64,000 nucleotides of DNA. Origin: Melampsora larici-populina 98AG31 (Eukaryota; Basidiomycota; Pucciniomycetes; Pucciniales; Melampsoraceae). Within the stretch, counting starts at the first letter, position 1. Every line of letters starts with the position of its first letter. A program made the position numbers and the translations under genes. Under the pieces are notes generated by a model, which was not told the origin of the DNA, did not search any database, and was given only the letters and a program-made list of their open reading frames with translations. This document shows positions 12,078 through 23,884 of this stretch, one piece after another. The stretch is from positions 763,940-827,939 of the forward strand of contig NW_006768781.1 in NCBI RefSeq assembly GCF_000204055.1, in the 5' to 3' direction.

Positions 12078-15000
12078 TTATCTCTTCTTCTTGCCCTTGG
12101 TGGCCTTAGCCTTCGGCTTTGCCTGAATTACCTCCGGTAATTTCTGTTGATCTTTTTCAGCTTTGGCGCGCTTCTTGGGTTGGGTGGCACCCTTGCCATT
12201 GACCACAACGGCTTTGGAAGGAGATACGGATGGGGATTTGCTCGGGCTATCATGTTGTGGTCGCTTGATACAAAGGCGCAATACATTGCCGGAATTGGTT
12301 GTGTCGGTCGGTTCGGTCTTCACTACTGATGAAAACCTTCGTGAATTACGTGAATTCACCCACAAAAACTAAAAAAAAAACATGCTACCTGATGACTCAA
12401 GATCTTCCTTCGCTTTCACAGACGCCAAAGCATCTTTGGCTTTCACAAGACGCTCGTTAAGTTCTGGTTCGATCTTGACCGCTGGGGGAGCAGGCAGAGC
12501 TGGGAGAAGAAGGACAAGACATGTTAATATCTTGATTTAGATACTAACAGATGGCCACATTTTGCAAACATACCTGATAATGAAAAAGCTTCCATAGCTT
12601 TCGCCAGGTTAACCTTGACATCCGGTTCGATCTTGACTGCTGGGAGAGGAGGCGGAGCTGCAATTAAGAGGTTATGTTAACCATTCGGATTGGATTAAAC
12701 CCAAACAGATAAGCGTCATCAAACATACCTGATGATGAAAAAGCCTCCTTCGCTTTATTACCAATAAAGCCAGAGCCAGAAAGTGTTTGAGTCGCAGCAG
12801 ACACCTCCAAGATCTGCTCCTCAAGACCTTCCAAGTCGGCGGCTGAGGTAAATGGAATATCACCGAGAGGATCAGGGTTCGCCTTCATGATCTTGGCTAT
12901 ACCACGATCAATAACGTTCTGTTCGTCGGTGCTTGGTTTGCGAGAGTAGACCAGCCAGCTGGTTGATGGTTGCGCTCCCGAAAGCAAGCTGAGCTCTCGA
13001 CCGAGTAGCTGTGCTCGCCCATCGTCTTGGCGATCATCAAAAAACCAAACCCCACGAACACCCTTGAGATACCTGACCAATTTACACCAGTAATGGTTGT
13101 AGGCCCAAAAACCACGGGAAACAATGGTATACTCGATGTCATTGAGTTTCAAAACTTCAGGCCACTCCATCTCGTTCATGAAAGTGGCCCGATCGTCACC
13201 GGAAAGGCCAGCAACACCGCCAAGGTGGAAATAAACGTGCATTGGGTTCGTGGTGAAGTCCAAACGAGTTCGTTCGTACAAACGAGGCACATCACCGGAA
13301 GGATCAGTAGTGAGAATGTCGATGTCAGTGTCGTTAGAGGGATTGGGTCGCATCGAAGTCGTATCTTGCTGCCGATGGACAGCAAGACATGTCGGGCAAC
13401 ATCGTGGGTTCAAAGAGAACAGACCGTCGGTCTGCCAGAGAGCGATAAGCTTCAAGACTTCAGCGTATCGCAAGTTGGCCTCGTGAAAGAGATCGGTTGT
13501 AAGCACCACCACAGTTCGGATCGAGACTTCAGAAGTTTGATGAGAAGAAAACTGAGTGCACTGGTAGTCACATGCCATCTGGTAAGAGAAAAAGCGTCCC
13601 ATTGATGAGGGTTGATTACGCCTGGAGGTGAGCAAGTGCTCAATGAAGCCGTCGGCGGAACAGAAGGTATCAGTCACGAAAGATCCCGGAGAGAGTTGTT
13701 GTACAGCAGATTGTAAAGCTTTGAGGCCACGCGAGAGGACAGACTTGAGGTGAGATCCCCGATGCATCTCAGCTGAGAGCCTTGAAGAAAAGTGTCGTAT
13801 CAGTTTTGACACGATATCCTTACTCTTCCCGTTGGAACCCTCCATCCACATTGGAGAGAATGTTGGCAAAAGTGATTCCATGGCTGCCGTCTCCCAGCAG
13901 CGGTTTTGCTTTCCTGGCTCGGTGCTGGCTGAATAAGACTGGTACGAGGAGAAAGGGTCGCGGTGCACGTTGGTTGACCCAGCAGGGCGGCCAGCCTTCT
14001 TAGGTCGAATGAGTGAATCTGTTGTATCCGGAGGACGTGCGTCATTTTTGTCCGGTTGGCGTCGAGTGCGTTCTTTCGACCACCCCATAGTTTCCACCAC
14101 AGATTCCCAGTTGCTACCGTACTTCACGGGAATACCACGCCGGAGCTGGTTGAAGTCTTTGTTCAACGATTCCACAAAGAGAAGCAACTGGACCAAACCT
14201 TGAACAAGGGTACAATGGCCAGAGCTTTCCATTACGCGGCAAGGTCAGTTACGGTTGAATACAAATGTCAGACAGATAGAGACCAAAGAAACTCACGATA
14301 TGATGTAGTATTGTCGATGCATCGACTCCTGACCATTGGTGGTGTCAGGCAAGCCGTCATCGACTTCTTCTCCTTCAAGTGGTGGATCGTCAAGGGGTAA
14401 GCGGGTGCGAGAACAAAAGAGCATCAAGTGAATGTCCGCCGTGTTCCACCAGTCGAGCCAGGCCTTTGATTTTGGAAAAAGTCGACCGATCTGATCAAAT
14501 TTCTCGGCTAGTTTCATTCCACCCTCCTTATCTGGTTCAAGGAGATCCATCGCTAGCTTTTCAAAGTTATTCTATCAAAACGAATTATGGAATAAGACAG
14601 GAGTGAGATGAGGCGAATGCAAGTGGAATAGAAGTCATGAATAAGAATAGATTTCAGAATGAGAAGGTGAGTGTTGTTGAAAACCCACCACTTGACTCGC
14701 ATCGACCACGTTGCGATTCTTTTTGATGCGAGTAATTGATTGACGATAATGTTCTCGGCAGCCTTTCAGCTTATCCAAAGCCTTACCTGGGTCAGCTTCG
14801 TTGAATACCTCCATATAAGCTTCAATGAAGCCCTTCTTTTGCGCAACTGAGAAGTCGACAACCTGTTGAGTCAGGAGATCTTGTTCGTGATGAGTGAGAT
14901 CGGCGTCCTTGATCTGATTCAGGAGTGTCTTAAAGTGGGCCCTATAGTGAGCAGTCTCAAGGCCCCACAACCAGGTGAGCTGGATTGGGATCCATCGGGT

Positions 15001-16417
15001 CATGATGTCACTGTACATCGAGGTCGTTAAGAGGTAGCCGTTGTGAAAAAACCGGTAGGTCACGTCGGAGAGAAAGCCTCCGGAGTACGTTTTACCATTT
15101 TGGTCGCGTCGGACAATCTGTTCAGCCATCCATTCTGTCTGGAAAGTGATATGTACGTTTGACCCTAGAAGGGACGTCGAAATCAATCTGAGGCCGTTTC
15201 TAAAGACAAAGACCAAACAAAGACCAAAAAAGAAGCGAATACAAAAACACAATCAGTGTCATATAATTGGGTGAGATGTGGGATTGACCAACCTGCCCCA
15301 GTGCATGAGGTCCATGATCAACCGATCCCCCCCACCCAGACTTTCTTTCTCGGGCATAAGTCCTTTTGCTACCAGCACTTTGCGTCTCAAGTAGCCAAGG
15401 CGTCCTGCGTTTGCAAAAGCCGGGTGGATCTCTATGATTGGAGGAGCTGTGATCGTTTGGCTAGCGCCAGCCTGGCCGACCTGGAAACCCACAGCTAAAG
15501 TCAGACACGTAGGTATAAAGCGTCCAAGACTATCACTTACTTTCAGAACTAAAGGCCCAGCCTTTGGGTTCTTGACCAACTCATTGGTGAGGTCGAGCAT
15601 AGCCAGAGGATCGGCTTTTTTTGGAGTTGGCCAGATGTGGTCGTGAGTTCCAGAGTGGCGAAGGACCGCCCACCCAGTAGCTTTCTCGACATCCACCCGA
15701 CAATGTGTTTGAGTACATTGGGTCCAGATGTGCTTGCCACTGCATTCCACAGCAGGGCATTCCGGATGACTAAATGATGCAAATGAAAAGAAAGAATGTG
15801 TGAGATTCAACAGTCACAGAAGATGATGCGAAAAAAGATAAGAAAGAAATCGATCGATCAAAAGAAGATAACAAAGCCATTGATCACACTTACTCTTCGA
15901 TGGCCTGGGCTGCTTTCCCCTCAGCAGTGGGTGGCGGCGCAGCGTAGTCGCAGAAGTTGTCGTCACAGTGAAGTACCCCAAGACAAGTATACCAAGTCGT
16001 CTTCCAAGGCCCATGCTTCGCACCGTGGACCCTTTGAGTGTGAGCAAAAGCGAAGTGGCCAAAGTTGGTGATTCAATCGCCCCATCCTGGCTCGCGAACA
16101 TAGACAGTTTCACCGTTGGGCCAGATTGGATACCCTTGACCATCACATTGGGAGCCATGGTCAATGTAAGTCTTGAGTTCGCCAGTCGCCGGTACGGGGA
16201 TTTTGAATTTTTTGCCAGTCTTCTTTGGTCGATTACGCTTCTTCTTCTTGATCTTCTCGGGTGAGGTGGTGTTTGAATCAGGAGCAGTGGACGGCATAGT
16301 AGCTACCACAGGATCAAATGGAGAAGTCAAGGCGGTCTGAGTTGGGTATTGCGAGAAAGGAGCACCTTCAGGGGGACCAGGTAAGTCTAATGAGCTCTCG
16401 GAATCGTATTCAGACAT
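12078..16417 (-). pseudogene. GCM-type zinc finger/MULE-like transposase fused to a C19-like protease, one in-frame TGA
   Basis: Nine exons on the minus strand read in one frame: 16417-15894, 15769-15541, 15480-15293, 15199-14689, 14571-14297, 14224-12729, 12657-12574, 12499-12389 and 12325-12078 (about 1221 codons). In order they encode an AT-hook-like basic patch (KKKKRNRPKK), a GCM/WRKY-type zinc finger, and a transposase-like core (SGGFLSDVTYRFFHNGYLLT, ending DTTNGQESMH). A papain-fold protease region follows, with a candidate Cys box NRCWETAAMESLL (about residue 685), NHYW (His, about 953) and FFDDRQDDG, as in ubiquitin-specific proteases. The tail is lysine-rich. A TGA at 16073-16075 cuts the zinc finger at codon 115 while the frame continues conserved on both sides, so this copy is probably inactive. 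An earlier in-frame ATG at 16651 lies in repeats and was not chosen. The MULE label is by pattern only. Confidence 0.72.
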
Positions 16418-16630
16418 AGTAAACGTTGAAGTATGGCAGTATTGATAGGGATAGAGTTGGTAAGAATGATCAAAATCGAACTGGAAGGATCGATAGAGTG
16501 AAATCAAGACGGATAACTCTAACTCTTGGAGAGACTGAGATGAATCCGTTGGAGAAGATGATGAAGGGGTGCGGCCAAAGTAATTAGATGGATTTGGTTG
16601 GGGGTAGCCATCGACACCAGGGAGTCGCTG

Positions 16631-16658
16631 ACGCAGGATGATAGTTGTCATCCTGCGT
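16631..16658. repeat. Perfect hairpin in the transposase upstream region
   Basis: Arms of 11 bases (ACGCAGGATGA at 16631-16641 and TCATCCTGCGT at 16648-16658) flank a 6-base loop. It lies directly before the tandem repeat array and overlaps the rejected ATG at 16651. It may be an operator-like or cruciform site. Confidence 0.8.
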
Positions 16659-16663
16659 TTGGT

Positions 16664-16880
16664 GATGTAGTCAGTTTAAGATGAATTTTCTTCGAATCTT
16701 GAGATGTAGTCCGTTTAGGATGGGTTGATTGGATGATAGTTTGGAATCCGGAGATGTAGTCAGTTCCAGGTAGGTCGATTGAGTGATAGCTTCGAAGATC
16801 GTGATGTGGTCAGTTTAAGATAGTTGGATTGGCTGAGATCTTTGAATGTGGTGATGTAGTCGGTAGGAGACGTTGATTCT
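16664..16880. repeat. Five tandem units starting GATGTAGTC, period about 50 bp
   Basis: Units begin at 16664, 16703, 16753, 16803 and 16853 (the fourth reads GATGTGGTC), so the spacing is 39 and then three times 50 bases. Each unit has the core GATGTRGTCNGTT followed by a GATTGGNTGA-like segment. The array sits upstream of the minus-strand transposase and downstream of the divergent gene's promoter, where regulatory or transposase-binding repeats would be expected. The role is inferred. Confidence 0.8.
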
Positions 16881-17029
16881 TTAAAAGTAGCAGCTAGTGT
16901 GGTATTAGCTGAGATGGTGTCAAGGTGATTTGGGGATATGAACTTCCAGAAAGGGGATCCGGTGATTCCGGTGATTCCGGTGATATGCCGTCAGTGCAGT
17001 GCCGATCGGAGGACTTTTTGTTAGAGTTT

Positions 17030-17370
17030 TTGTTCGAGTGCAAATTTCAATCTTCATGGTATAATTTTAAAAAAGTACACTCCGAAGGTTCACGTCCAAC
17101 TTTGAGTGTAAATGGTTTACAGTAGACTTGTTCAAATATAAAACAGAAATTTGGAGTTGGAAATTTGAAGTTGAGAATTTGGAACTCTGTAATTGCGTAC
17201 AGCTTGTACATGAAGTGTATGAGTGTATGAGCTTGTATGAGATCTACATAAGTTCGTACATGAGCTGTACGAAGCGAGCTGCTTTTGCTCAACTTCAAGT
17301 TTTTGGGGGGTCTCTCAAAGTTGGATTTGTCAACTTGGAGTGCCGAACTTGAAGTCCAGCTGACCTCTCC
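17030..17370. repeat. Second GAGTGYAAA group and AACTTGAAG-type repeats between divergent genes
   Basis: GAGTGCAAA (17037), TACACTCC (17075) and GAGTGTAAA (17103) repeat the motif of the 11.4-11.8 kb array. From 17150 to 17360 a different family appears: AAATTTGAAGTTGAGAA, CTCAACTTCAAG, AAAGTTGGA, CAACTTGGAG and GAACTTGAAG in both orientations, plus GTACATGA/TCATGTAC-like pieces. This may be the right end of the transposon or the shared promoter region. Confidence 0.55.
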
Positions 17371-17411
17371 CCCCACGCATCTTGGAGTTCCTCCCTACCC
17401 AATACATCGCA

Positions 17412-18625
17412 ATGGGCCACTCACGTCCATGCTACCCCTCTCAACCCTTACCACGGATCTTCCCTCCGGATGAAGTTCAATCACAGCGCGTTGATGTTAA
17501 CGTTCAACACGGTTCCCTAGATTCTGGTCCGCCAACGAACTCTACGCCTGAGATGGCCTTGGGTTACCAATCCACGCCTTCCTCCCACATTTCTTACGGA
17601 CATCACCCTACTTACGATAATTTTCAGTACGATGCACACCATCAAGTGCCTTACGGTTCCCCTTACGAGACTCCTCATGGTTCTCCTTACGAGACCCCTT
17701 ACGAGACCCCTTATGAGACCCCTTACGAGACCCCTTACGGCCTATCCCAATCTCAAGCTTATTCACCTTCAAGTTTTATGCCGGTGCCCTCTTTTCAACC
17801 TCAACCTAGCACTGTGCCAGCTCCTGCACCAGCTGCTACGGTTACTCCCATACCCAGTCCTCCGGAAAAGCGTAAGAGAGGCAGGAAAGCCAAGCCTAAG
17901 CCTACCGAGGGCCCAATTTCCGAAAAGGTTCCGGTATCCCAACCTTCGGCTTCAAACGGTGTCGCGGAATCCAATGCTGAGACTGATTACCATCGCTATT
18001 GGTTGATGCATAAAAATGAGAATGGTCAATCAGCTTATAGCATACTTGTAGAATGGGTGATTGTCCCTGGAAATTACAACAGATGGTGTGCGAAAGATTC
18101 AAAGAAGAAAGAAGTCGCTGACGAGATATCCACCTTTTTAATCGAAAGGGGAATCACTGGCAGGACAGCTGATTCCTGCTGCTGCCAGGTGAAGTATCTA
18201 TGTTATCATGCTTAATCTTAGTATCCAGATGCTAACAGTTTGGTTTCATTATGGCTAGGTACGTGAAATCGAGAAAAAATATCGCTTGGCCCTTGAAGAG
18301 ACTAAGAGGACTGGTGGTGGGTTAGTCGGGTACCCTGGAGAAAAGTCTTATGATGGTAAGAAAAACTTTTGATTGTGTCTCTGAATTGTACACCTCAAAC
18401 TAACCCCTTGGAACCTCAGAAAAAATTGAGGATATGTGCCCGCACTTTTATGAACTCAATGCGGTGATGGCTGATCGACCATCAGCGACACCCCTGGACA
18501 ACATCGAGTCAATGGCGGATCTGGATGAGGCCACCTCAATGGAAGCTCTTCGCCTCCCTCAAAAACAATCAATAGTAATCGATCTCAACGCTGATGACGA
18601 AATTATCCCTAATGATACGGTGTAG
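17412..18625 (+). CDS. AT-hook and Myb/SANT-like DNA-binding protein, 359 aa, probably transposon-borne
   Basis: Three exons, 17412-18188, 18259-18355 and 18420-18625, join with GT...AG introns to give 359 residues. The N-terminus is proline/serine-rich with a short tandem repeat (PYETP/PYGSP units, about residues 75-115). A basic AT-hook-like patch KRKRGRKAKPKP follows. Next comes a Myb/SANT-like region (LVEWVIVPGNYNRWCAKDSKKKEVADEI, split here only for reading, to REIEKKY), then a segment ending in SIVIDLNADDE. The last is a good SUMO-interacting-motif candidate: a hydrophobic IVIDL core next to acidic residues. Such Myb-like proteins accompany some DNA transposases. The gene is divergent from the protease-transposase gene, 995 bp from its start. 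The frame is intact. The partnership is inference. Confidence 0.68.
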
Positions 18626-21059
18626 AACTCCTACGCTGTGTGGCGTAGGCTGAGCTGGAGAGGGGAAGAATCACCGTGCAGAAGGAATAACCACACGGAT
18701 GATACTATGGTTGTCGTAGACTGCCCTCAACCTTTAACTAAAAGTTCAATAATAAAAAAATTAACACCGGAACAATTCTTAACAACTTTTCTCCCTTCAC
18801 AAATCTATCACGTAACAATAATCTAATATTTCTAAAAGAACCTCAAGATTCCGCGGAATCCAACAATACCCTACCAACTGTACACACACAATTAACACAA
18901 AACTAAGTAAGTTTCGAGTTAGACGTAATGTTTTACTACTTATAATAATAAAACTAATTGAACAAAAATAAAAAACTAGATAATTTTTATAAAGGGAGAC
19001 GGGATAGAATCAAGAAAAATAAAATTTCTAAACTCTAGTATAAGTTTAGCAGAACTACACTAGAAAAAAAAACTTTCTAAAAAAAATGGCTAAGGTCTAG
19101 GAGGGATTTGAACCAAGGATCTGGCTAGGTCTGTGTAAAGGACTTTCACGTATTGTGAAATATAGCAATAAAAAAAATAAAAAAAAATAACTAATGAACT
19201 CTTGTCCCAGCTCAGCAAACACCACCGATTTCAATCTTTCAAGATACTAAAAGAACACTATCACTCCACTGATTTGATTTAGGAATAACTAAGCTTAAAG
19301 ACAACAATCAAAACACTTCAAACAAGACTCGTTATTGATTTAATTTTAATTCTTCAAAAGAACAAACACTCTCAATAATACGCTAACTCTTTTAAAATCA
19401 ATCACTCAGAGACTTATTTTTCTTAATAACGACAAATTCTTTCTTTTTCTTTCTTAGATGAATCACCAAAAAAAGAAAAAAAAAACACACTTCTCTCTCG
19501 AACAAACGAACACGAACCAGGCCCACCTTTTTCTTCATCTACTTGTACGCCGATTGGACTCAACTTTGCTCAGATCACATCAAGTCCATTTTCTCTTTTG
19601 ATTTTCGATAAGGTTTCCCTTTTTTATTCAGGTGAGTCCCCATTCTTCTTACTCATCCTTTTTTTTTTCTTCTTTCTTATCATTTACTAACTATCTCTTG
19701 ATTCCTTCTCTTCCACGCCTGAGTACTACTTCTACCTTGATCACCTCATTTCCTCTTCTTGATCTAGTCTTTTTTTTTTTTTACTGTAGGATTCAGATCG
19801 ATCGATCCTCAGCACCTCTTTCTACACCCTTGTTTTTTCTACCACCGCGATCCATTCCCCTCGTTCGATTTTAATCTATCTCCTTCTCAACTCTAAGCTT
19901 CTATCCCAGCACCTCTTGCTTTTGACTATATCGATCACATCTTCCATTGATCCCCATCACTCGTACGTTTACTTTCTCTTCCCTGCTATGTTCCTCTTTA
20001 TACTTTTACTAATGTAATACCCAATTTTATCTCTCAGCATTGATTTTCATCTTGATCTTCATGAATCTTCACCTCCTACAATCGATCTCGATCTCGACTG
20101 CCTGCATGTTGGTCTCACTCCTCTCTTTTAATTTTGATCTTCTTGGATTTGAACTTCTAGTAAGTTTACTTCCTTATATCTCTTCTTGATTTTTAGTTTC
20201 AATCTGATTCTTTTAAATTTGTTTGCCTCCATCCTCCTTCTAGGTACCCACTCGATTGATTCCCATCCTCATATATGCAATCCCCACTCGCACTCATGCC
20301 CCATCACCTCATCCTACCTCTCTCTCGCTATCAATCACTGATTCATCTCTCAGTGTTCTATTTTTACTTTCTAACTGTGAGTTCTCTATCGATCTGACCC
20401 TTTCTTTAAACTTTTACTGACTCTTTTTCATTTAATTTATTTGTTTCTTTCCTCGATCGTCCTCTAGGTACCTATCAATCGATCTCCACCTCACTTGATT
20501 CGATTTCAACTTAAAACCTTTCATCACCTCATTTGTCTCACATTCCCCACTTCTTTTTAGTTTATCTTCCCTCCTCTTGTATTCTCATCTCGCTTTGATT
20601 AAGATTACTTTATTTATCTTACTCGATTCTTTTATTGTCTTTAGTTCTAATTTTAATTATAAAAAAACTTCCTTCTTTATTCATGTAATATCATTCTACT
20701 GGCTCATTTAATATGATCATAATATACATTTAGTCTTGAATTGAAGTAACAAAATTGTATCTTCTATTGAATGCCTTCTTAGTCCGCTGAGCCCCAACCT
20801 AGCCATGTGAGAGAATCTTGATCCGGTGAGGAAAGTAAAAGAATGATAGTTGTAAGAAAAAATTGTTCACACCAAAGCTTCAGTTATAAAAGGCTGAGCT
20901 TTAAGTGAATCTGATCACCACAACGTCCCAACCACCGAAAAAAACTAATACAGATGTAAGTTTACCTCTATATTGTTTCTCTTCTTGAAGTTATGTGGTA
21001 TTTATAGTTCCTACACTTTTGCTTTGATTGTTTCATTTTCCTATGATTGTTTCATCAGG
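18626..21059. other. AT-rich then pyrimidine-rich spacer
   Basis: From 18700 to 19500 the sequence is A-rich with many poly-A runs; from 19600 to 20700 it is strikingly pyrimidine-rich on the plus strand (CTTTTT and TCTTC runs, several CAG/TAG acceptor-like sites). No gene is supported. The pyrimidine-rich part may be the 5' region or introns of the hAT pseudogene downstream. A T-arm-like GGTTCAAATCC on the minus strand near 19110 does not fold as a tRNA. Confidence 0.5.
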
Positions 21060-23826
21060 TCTATGAGATCCCAGACGGGGTGGACATGGACCAAGAGTCC
21101 AATATTGAGTTCATTGAGAACAACGAGCCTGGGTACAACAAGTCCAAACTCTTGAAGTAAAAGACCTCCTCAAATATTATTACCCACCCGTAGTAAGTTT
21201 TTGATTATCATCGTCTCATTTTATCTTTTCTATCTTCATTAGCTTCATTAGCCAGACTAACAAAGTTGATTGTTTCTAGGGCCGTGATTACAAATGCCGA
21301 TGGTGTAACCAAAATTTCAAAGGCGGCAAGTCAAAGGTATTGTACTTCAACTTACAAGGCCATCAGGATGGCAATGCAACTTGTCCTTCATGCAAGCTAC
21401 GGCACAAGGCCATTGCAGCAGGCGTGGTACTTGCACCTTCATATGAAGACAAACTGGAAGCTCAGAAAAAACACAACAAAGGTAACCTGTCTTCTTTTGT
21501 CAGCGGTCCAGCCTTCACCGTCAACCTCCTGAACATGATCTTAGTCATGTGGATTGTCCGACATGCACTTCCCTGGGCTCGCTTCGAAGATCAGGCTCTT
21601 TGAGCGGCATTCCACTCAGTCAATTGTGAAGCTGTCATCCGTTCAAGAACCTGGGCTGCATAGCAGTCTGTGGTACTGTATTCAGCCCTGCACAATCAAG
21701 CAATTAACAAAGTCAAGGTAAGTCTTTCTTCTCAAATGTATTTCATCTTTTCATATTCTAAATTGAATTTTTTACTCTTTAATTTCAAACAGATGAATAA
21801 GGGCAAGTTTTGTTTGATTCACGATGTCTGGACAACCAAAGGGAACCGTTACACATTCATTGGGGCCACGGCAGATTATGTCGATGAGGATTGGAATTAT
21901 CAATTGACTCATCTGACCCCCAAAATGGTTGCATGGCAACAGTTTGGAGCTCTATTGGCAAGGCCAATTGGCTGTTTCTTAACTCATCATGATCTGCATG
22001 AAAAGATAAGTCCTCCCAATTTGCTTCTTTTTGTTTGGTCTTTTATTATTTTACTAATCATTGTTTTTTCACTTACATGTTGGCCCAGACCACTGACAGC
22101 GGTGGCAACAACAGACCAATGGTGCAGGAACTTCAAGCAATGTTTGCCGGCGCCGACAACCCCGTCGGTTGGAACAGCTCTGCCCGCCACATCCGGTGCT
22201 ACGCCCATAAACTGAACCTCACAGTCGGGCATGGCCTCAGTCTGCTTGGTCAGAAGGTGAGTAAAGCAAAGCCATCAACCCCTCAAGGCATTCCACTCCC
22301 AGTTTCTGTTCTTGAGGTGAATGGCGGCCAGAATGGTATTGAGATCAATGAAACCAATGGTGTTGATGACAAGGAAGGTAGTATTGATCACACTACAGAA
22401 GATGTAGTTGACAAAGACGACCTAGTTGCTCTGGCACTGTTTAAGGTAAGTCATGTATTCTTTGCTTTGTTTTCTTCTTTCTATCAAACTTCAAGTTGAT
22501 CACATGAGACCAGGTTGATACTGTCAGTGGACAGATTGCCAGCAGTGTGGCTAGACAATCAGATTTCAAGGCTCGCGCCTCTTGAATGGGGTATACAGGT
22601 CAAATGCTTATGTGCCCCTGTAAGACTTGTTGGAATTCCCACTACCAGAGCAGGAAGGTAGCGTGTGAGGCACATGAGGTAGGTTTCAATTTAATCTTTC
22701 TTTTTCTTTAATTGACATTATCCAACACTTGCTGACTGTATATTGATCACTAGGTCATCAATTCGATGCTTGCAGCTGATCGCAAGGCTGCTTTTTTCAA
22801 GGGGCTAACAATTTCACCAGCCGAGTGGCATGCTGTCAAACTGGTAAATAAGGTATTGAAGGTCAGTATCCTCAGCCATCTCTCAATTATTGCTATCAAC
22901 TAACAACTAACCTTGTATGTCTGTCGTTTTATTTGTATCAACAGACATTTGTAGAAGCAACAGCTCAAGTCAAGGGAAACGGACCTACCGGATGTATAGT
23001 CTTGATGGAATACAAGCGGGTTATCTCTGAACTCTCAGCTCTTCAAGCTGAGTGTTCAGATTATTCAACCCTTGATAAAGCCATCACCGAGATGATCAAG
23101 TGGCTAACTAAGCATATGGACAAAGCAGTTGAATGTGAGGCTATAGTATTAGCCACAATCCTCAACCCTCAATTTTGAGGGAAGTTCTTCTCAATTCATT
23201 ACCCCAATCACGACGTCTCTGCTGATCTGGCAATTGAGCTTGCCTTCAACAATTGGCTTGAAGAATCTCGAGAACAAGAGCCTGCCCCGACTGACAACAA
23301 CAATGCCGCTACTACTGAGACTGACTCTTTCGACATCTTTGGAGGCTCTAATGCCAGTACTAACAAAGCAACATCTTCTGAGCTCGAAGACTACCTCAAC
23401 AGGAAGTATGTGATGAGGAAGGATCAGACCCCTCTGGGTTGGTGGAGGGTATGTCTTATCTCCCTTCTCCCCTTGGTTCACATCAGAGTGTGCTGACTTT
23501 TGCTCTTTACAGGAACATCGGCATCAATTCCCTGTTCTTACACAACTTGCACGTGATTACCTCTCCGTTTCTGCCACTTTGTGTGCTTGCAAGCAAACGT
23601 TCTCAGCAGCGGCCAACATTTGCACCCCGTCACAAGGTGGGATGCTCCCCAAGACCATGGTGCAACTTGTGGGATCTCAAGCCTGGTTGAAAGAGGGGGT
23701 TATACCCAAAGGTGATTTTTCAGAAGCAGCAAAGGTCCTTCAAGCGTATATCGATGGTGTCACCAAAAAGAAAAAGAAGCCGATTGTTATACATCTTCAA
23801 GTTCATTCTGTCTTCAATATACAATA
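21060..23826 (+). pseudogene. hAT-family transposase, decayed (hAT-1)
   Basis: hAT transposases are cut-and-paste enzymes with a BED-type zinc finger, an RNase H-like core and a C-terminal dimerisation domain. All are recognisable: the finger (YKCRWCNQNF...CPSCKLRHK), the core (FCLIHDVWTTKGNRYTFIG; TTDSGGNNRPM; HIRCYAHKLNL) and the tail (FPVLTQLARDYLSVSATLCAC, FSAAANIC). The copy is dead. It has a one-base frameshift near 21150, in-frame TGA at 21601, TAG at 21661, TGA near 22583 and TGA at 23176, with conserved sequence on both sides of each. Exons are separated by short introns. It is related to hAT-3 below: both share the GPTG segment and the C-terminal layout. No convincing terminal repeats were found. 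Confidence 0.85.
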
Positions 23827-23884
23827 AAAATAGTCTGGTTTTTATCTTTTATATACAATAAAGATAAATTTTGTTTGTCTCTTC

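Noticed and set aside
13027..13605. 192-codon plus-strand frame
   Set aside because: It is antisense to the protease exon of the minus-strand gene, which has clear motifs and splice phases.
16417..16651. Upstream ATG at 16651 as the transposase start
   Set aside because: It lies inside an inverted repeat, and the added 78 residues look like translated leader; the ATG at 16417 starts a plausible acidic N-terminus.
17612..17745. CRISPR-like tandem units (CCTTACGAGACC)
   Set aside because: They are an in-frame coding repeat (PYETP) with no spacers; no CRISPR array is present in the window.
19090..19160. tRNA-like T-arm (GGTTCAAATCC) on the minus strand
   Set aside because: The neighbouring bases do not form a T-stem, and no acceptor or anticodon stem could be folded; at most it is a decayed tRNA-derived fragment.
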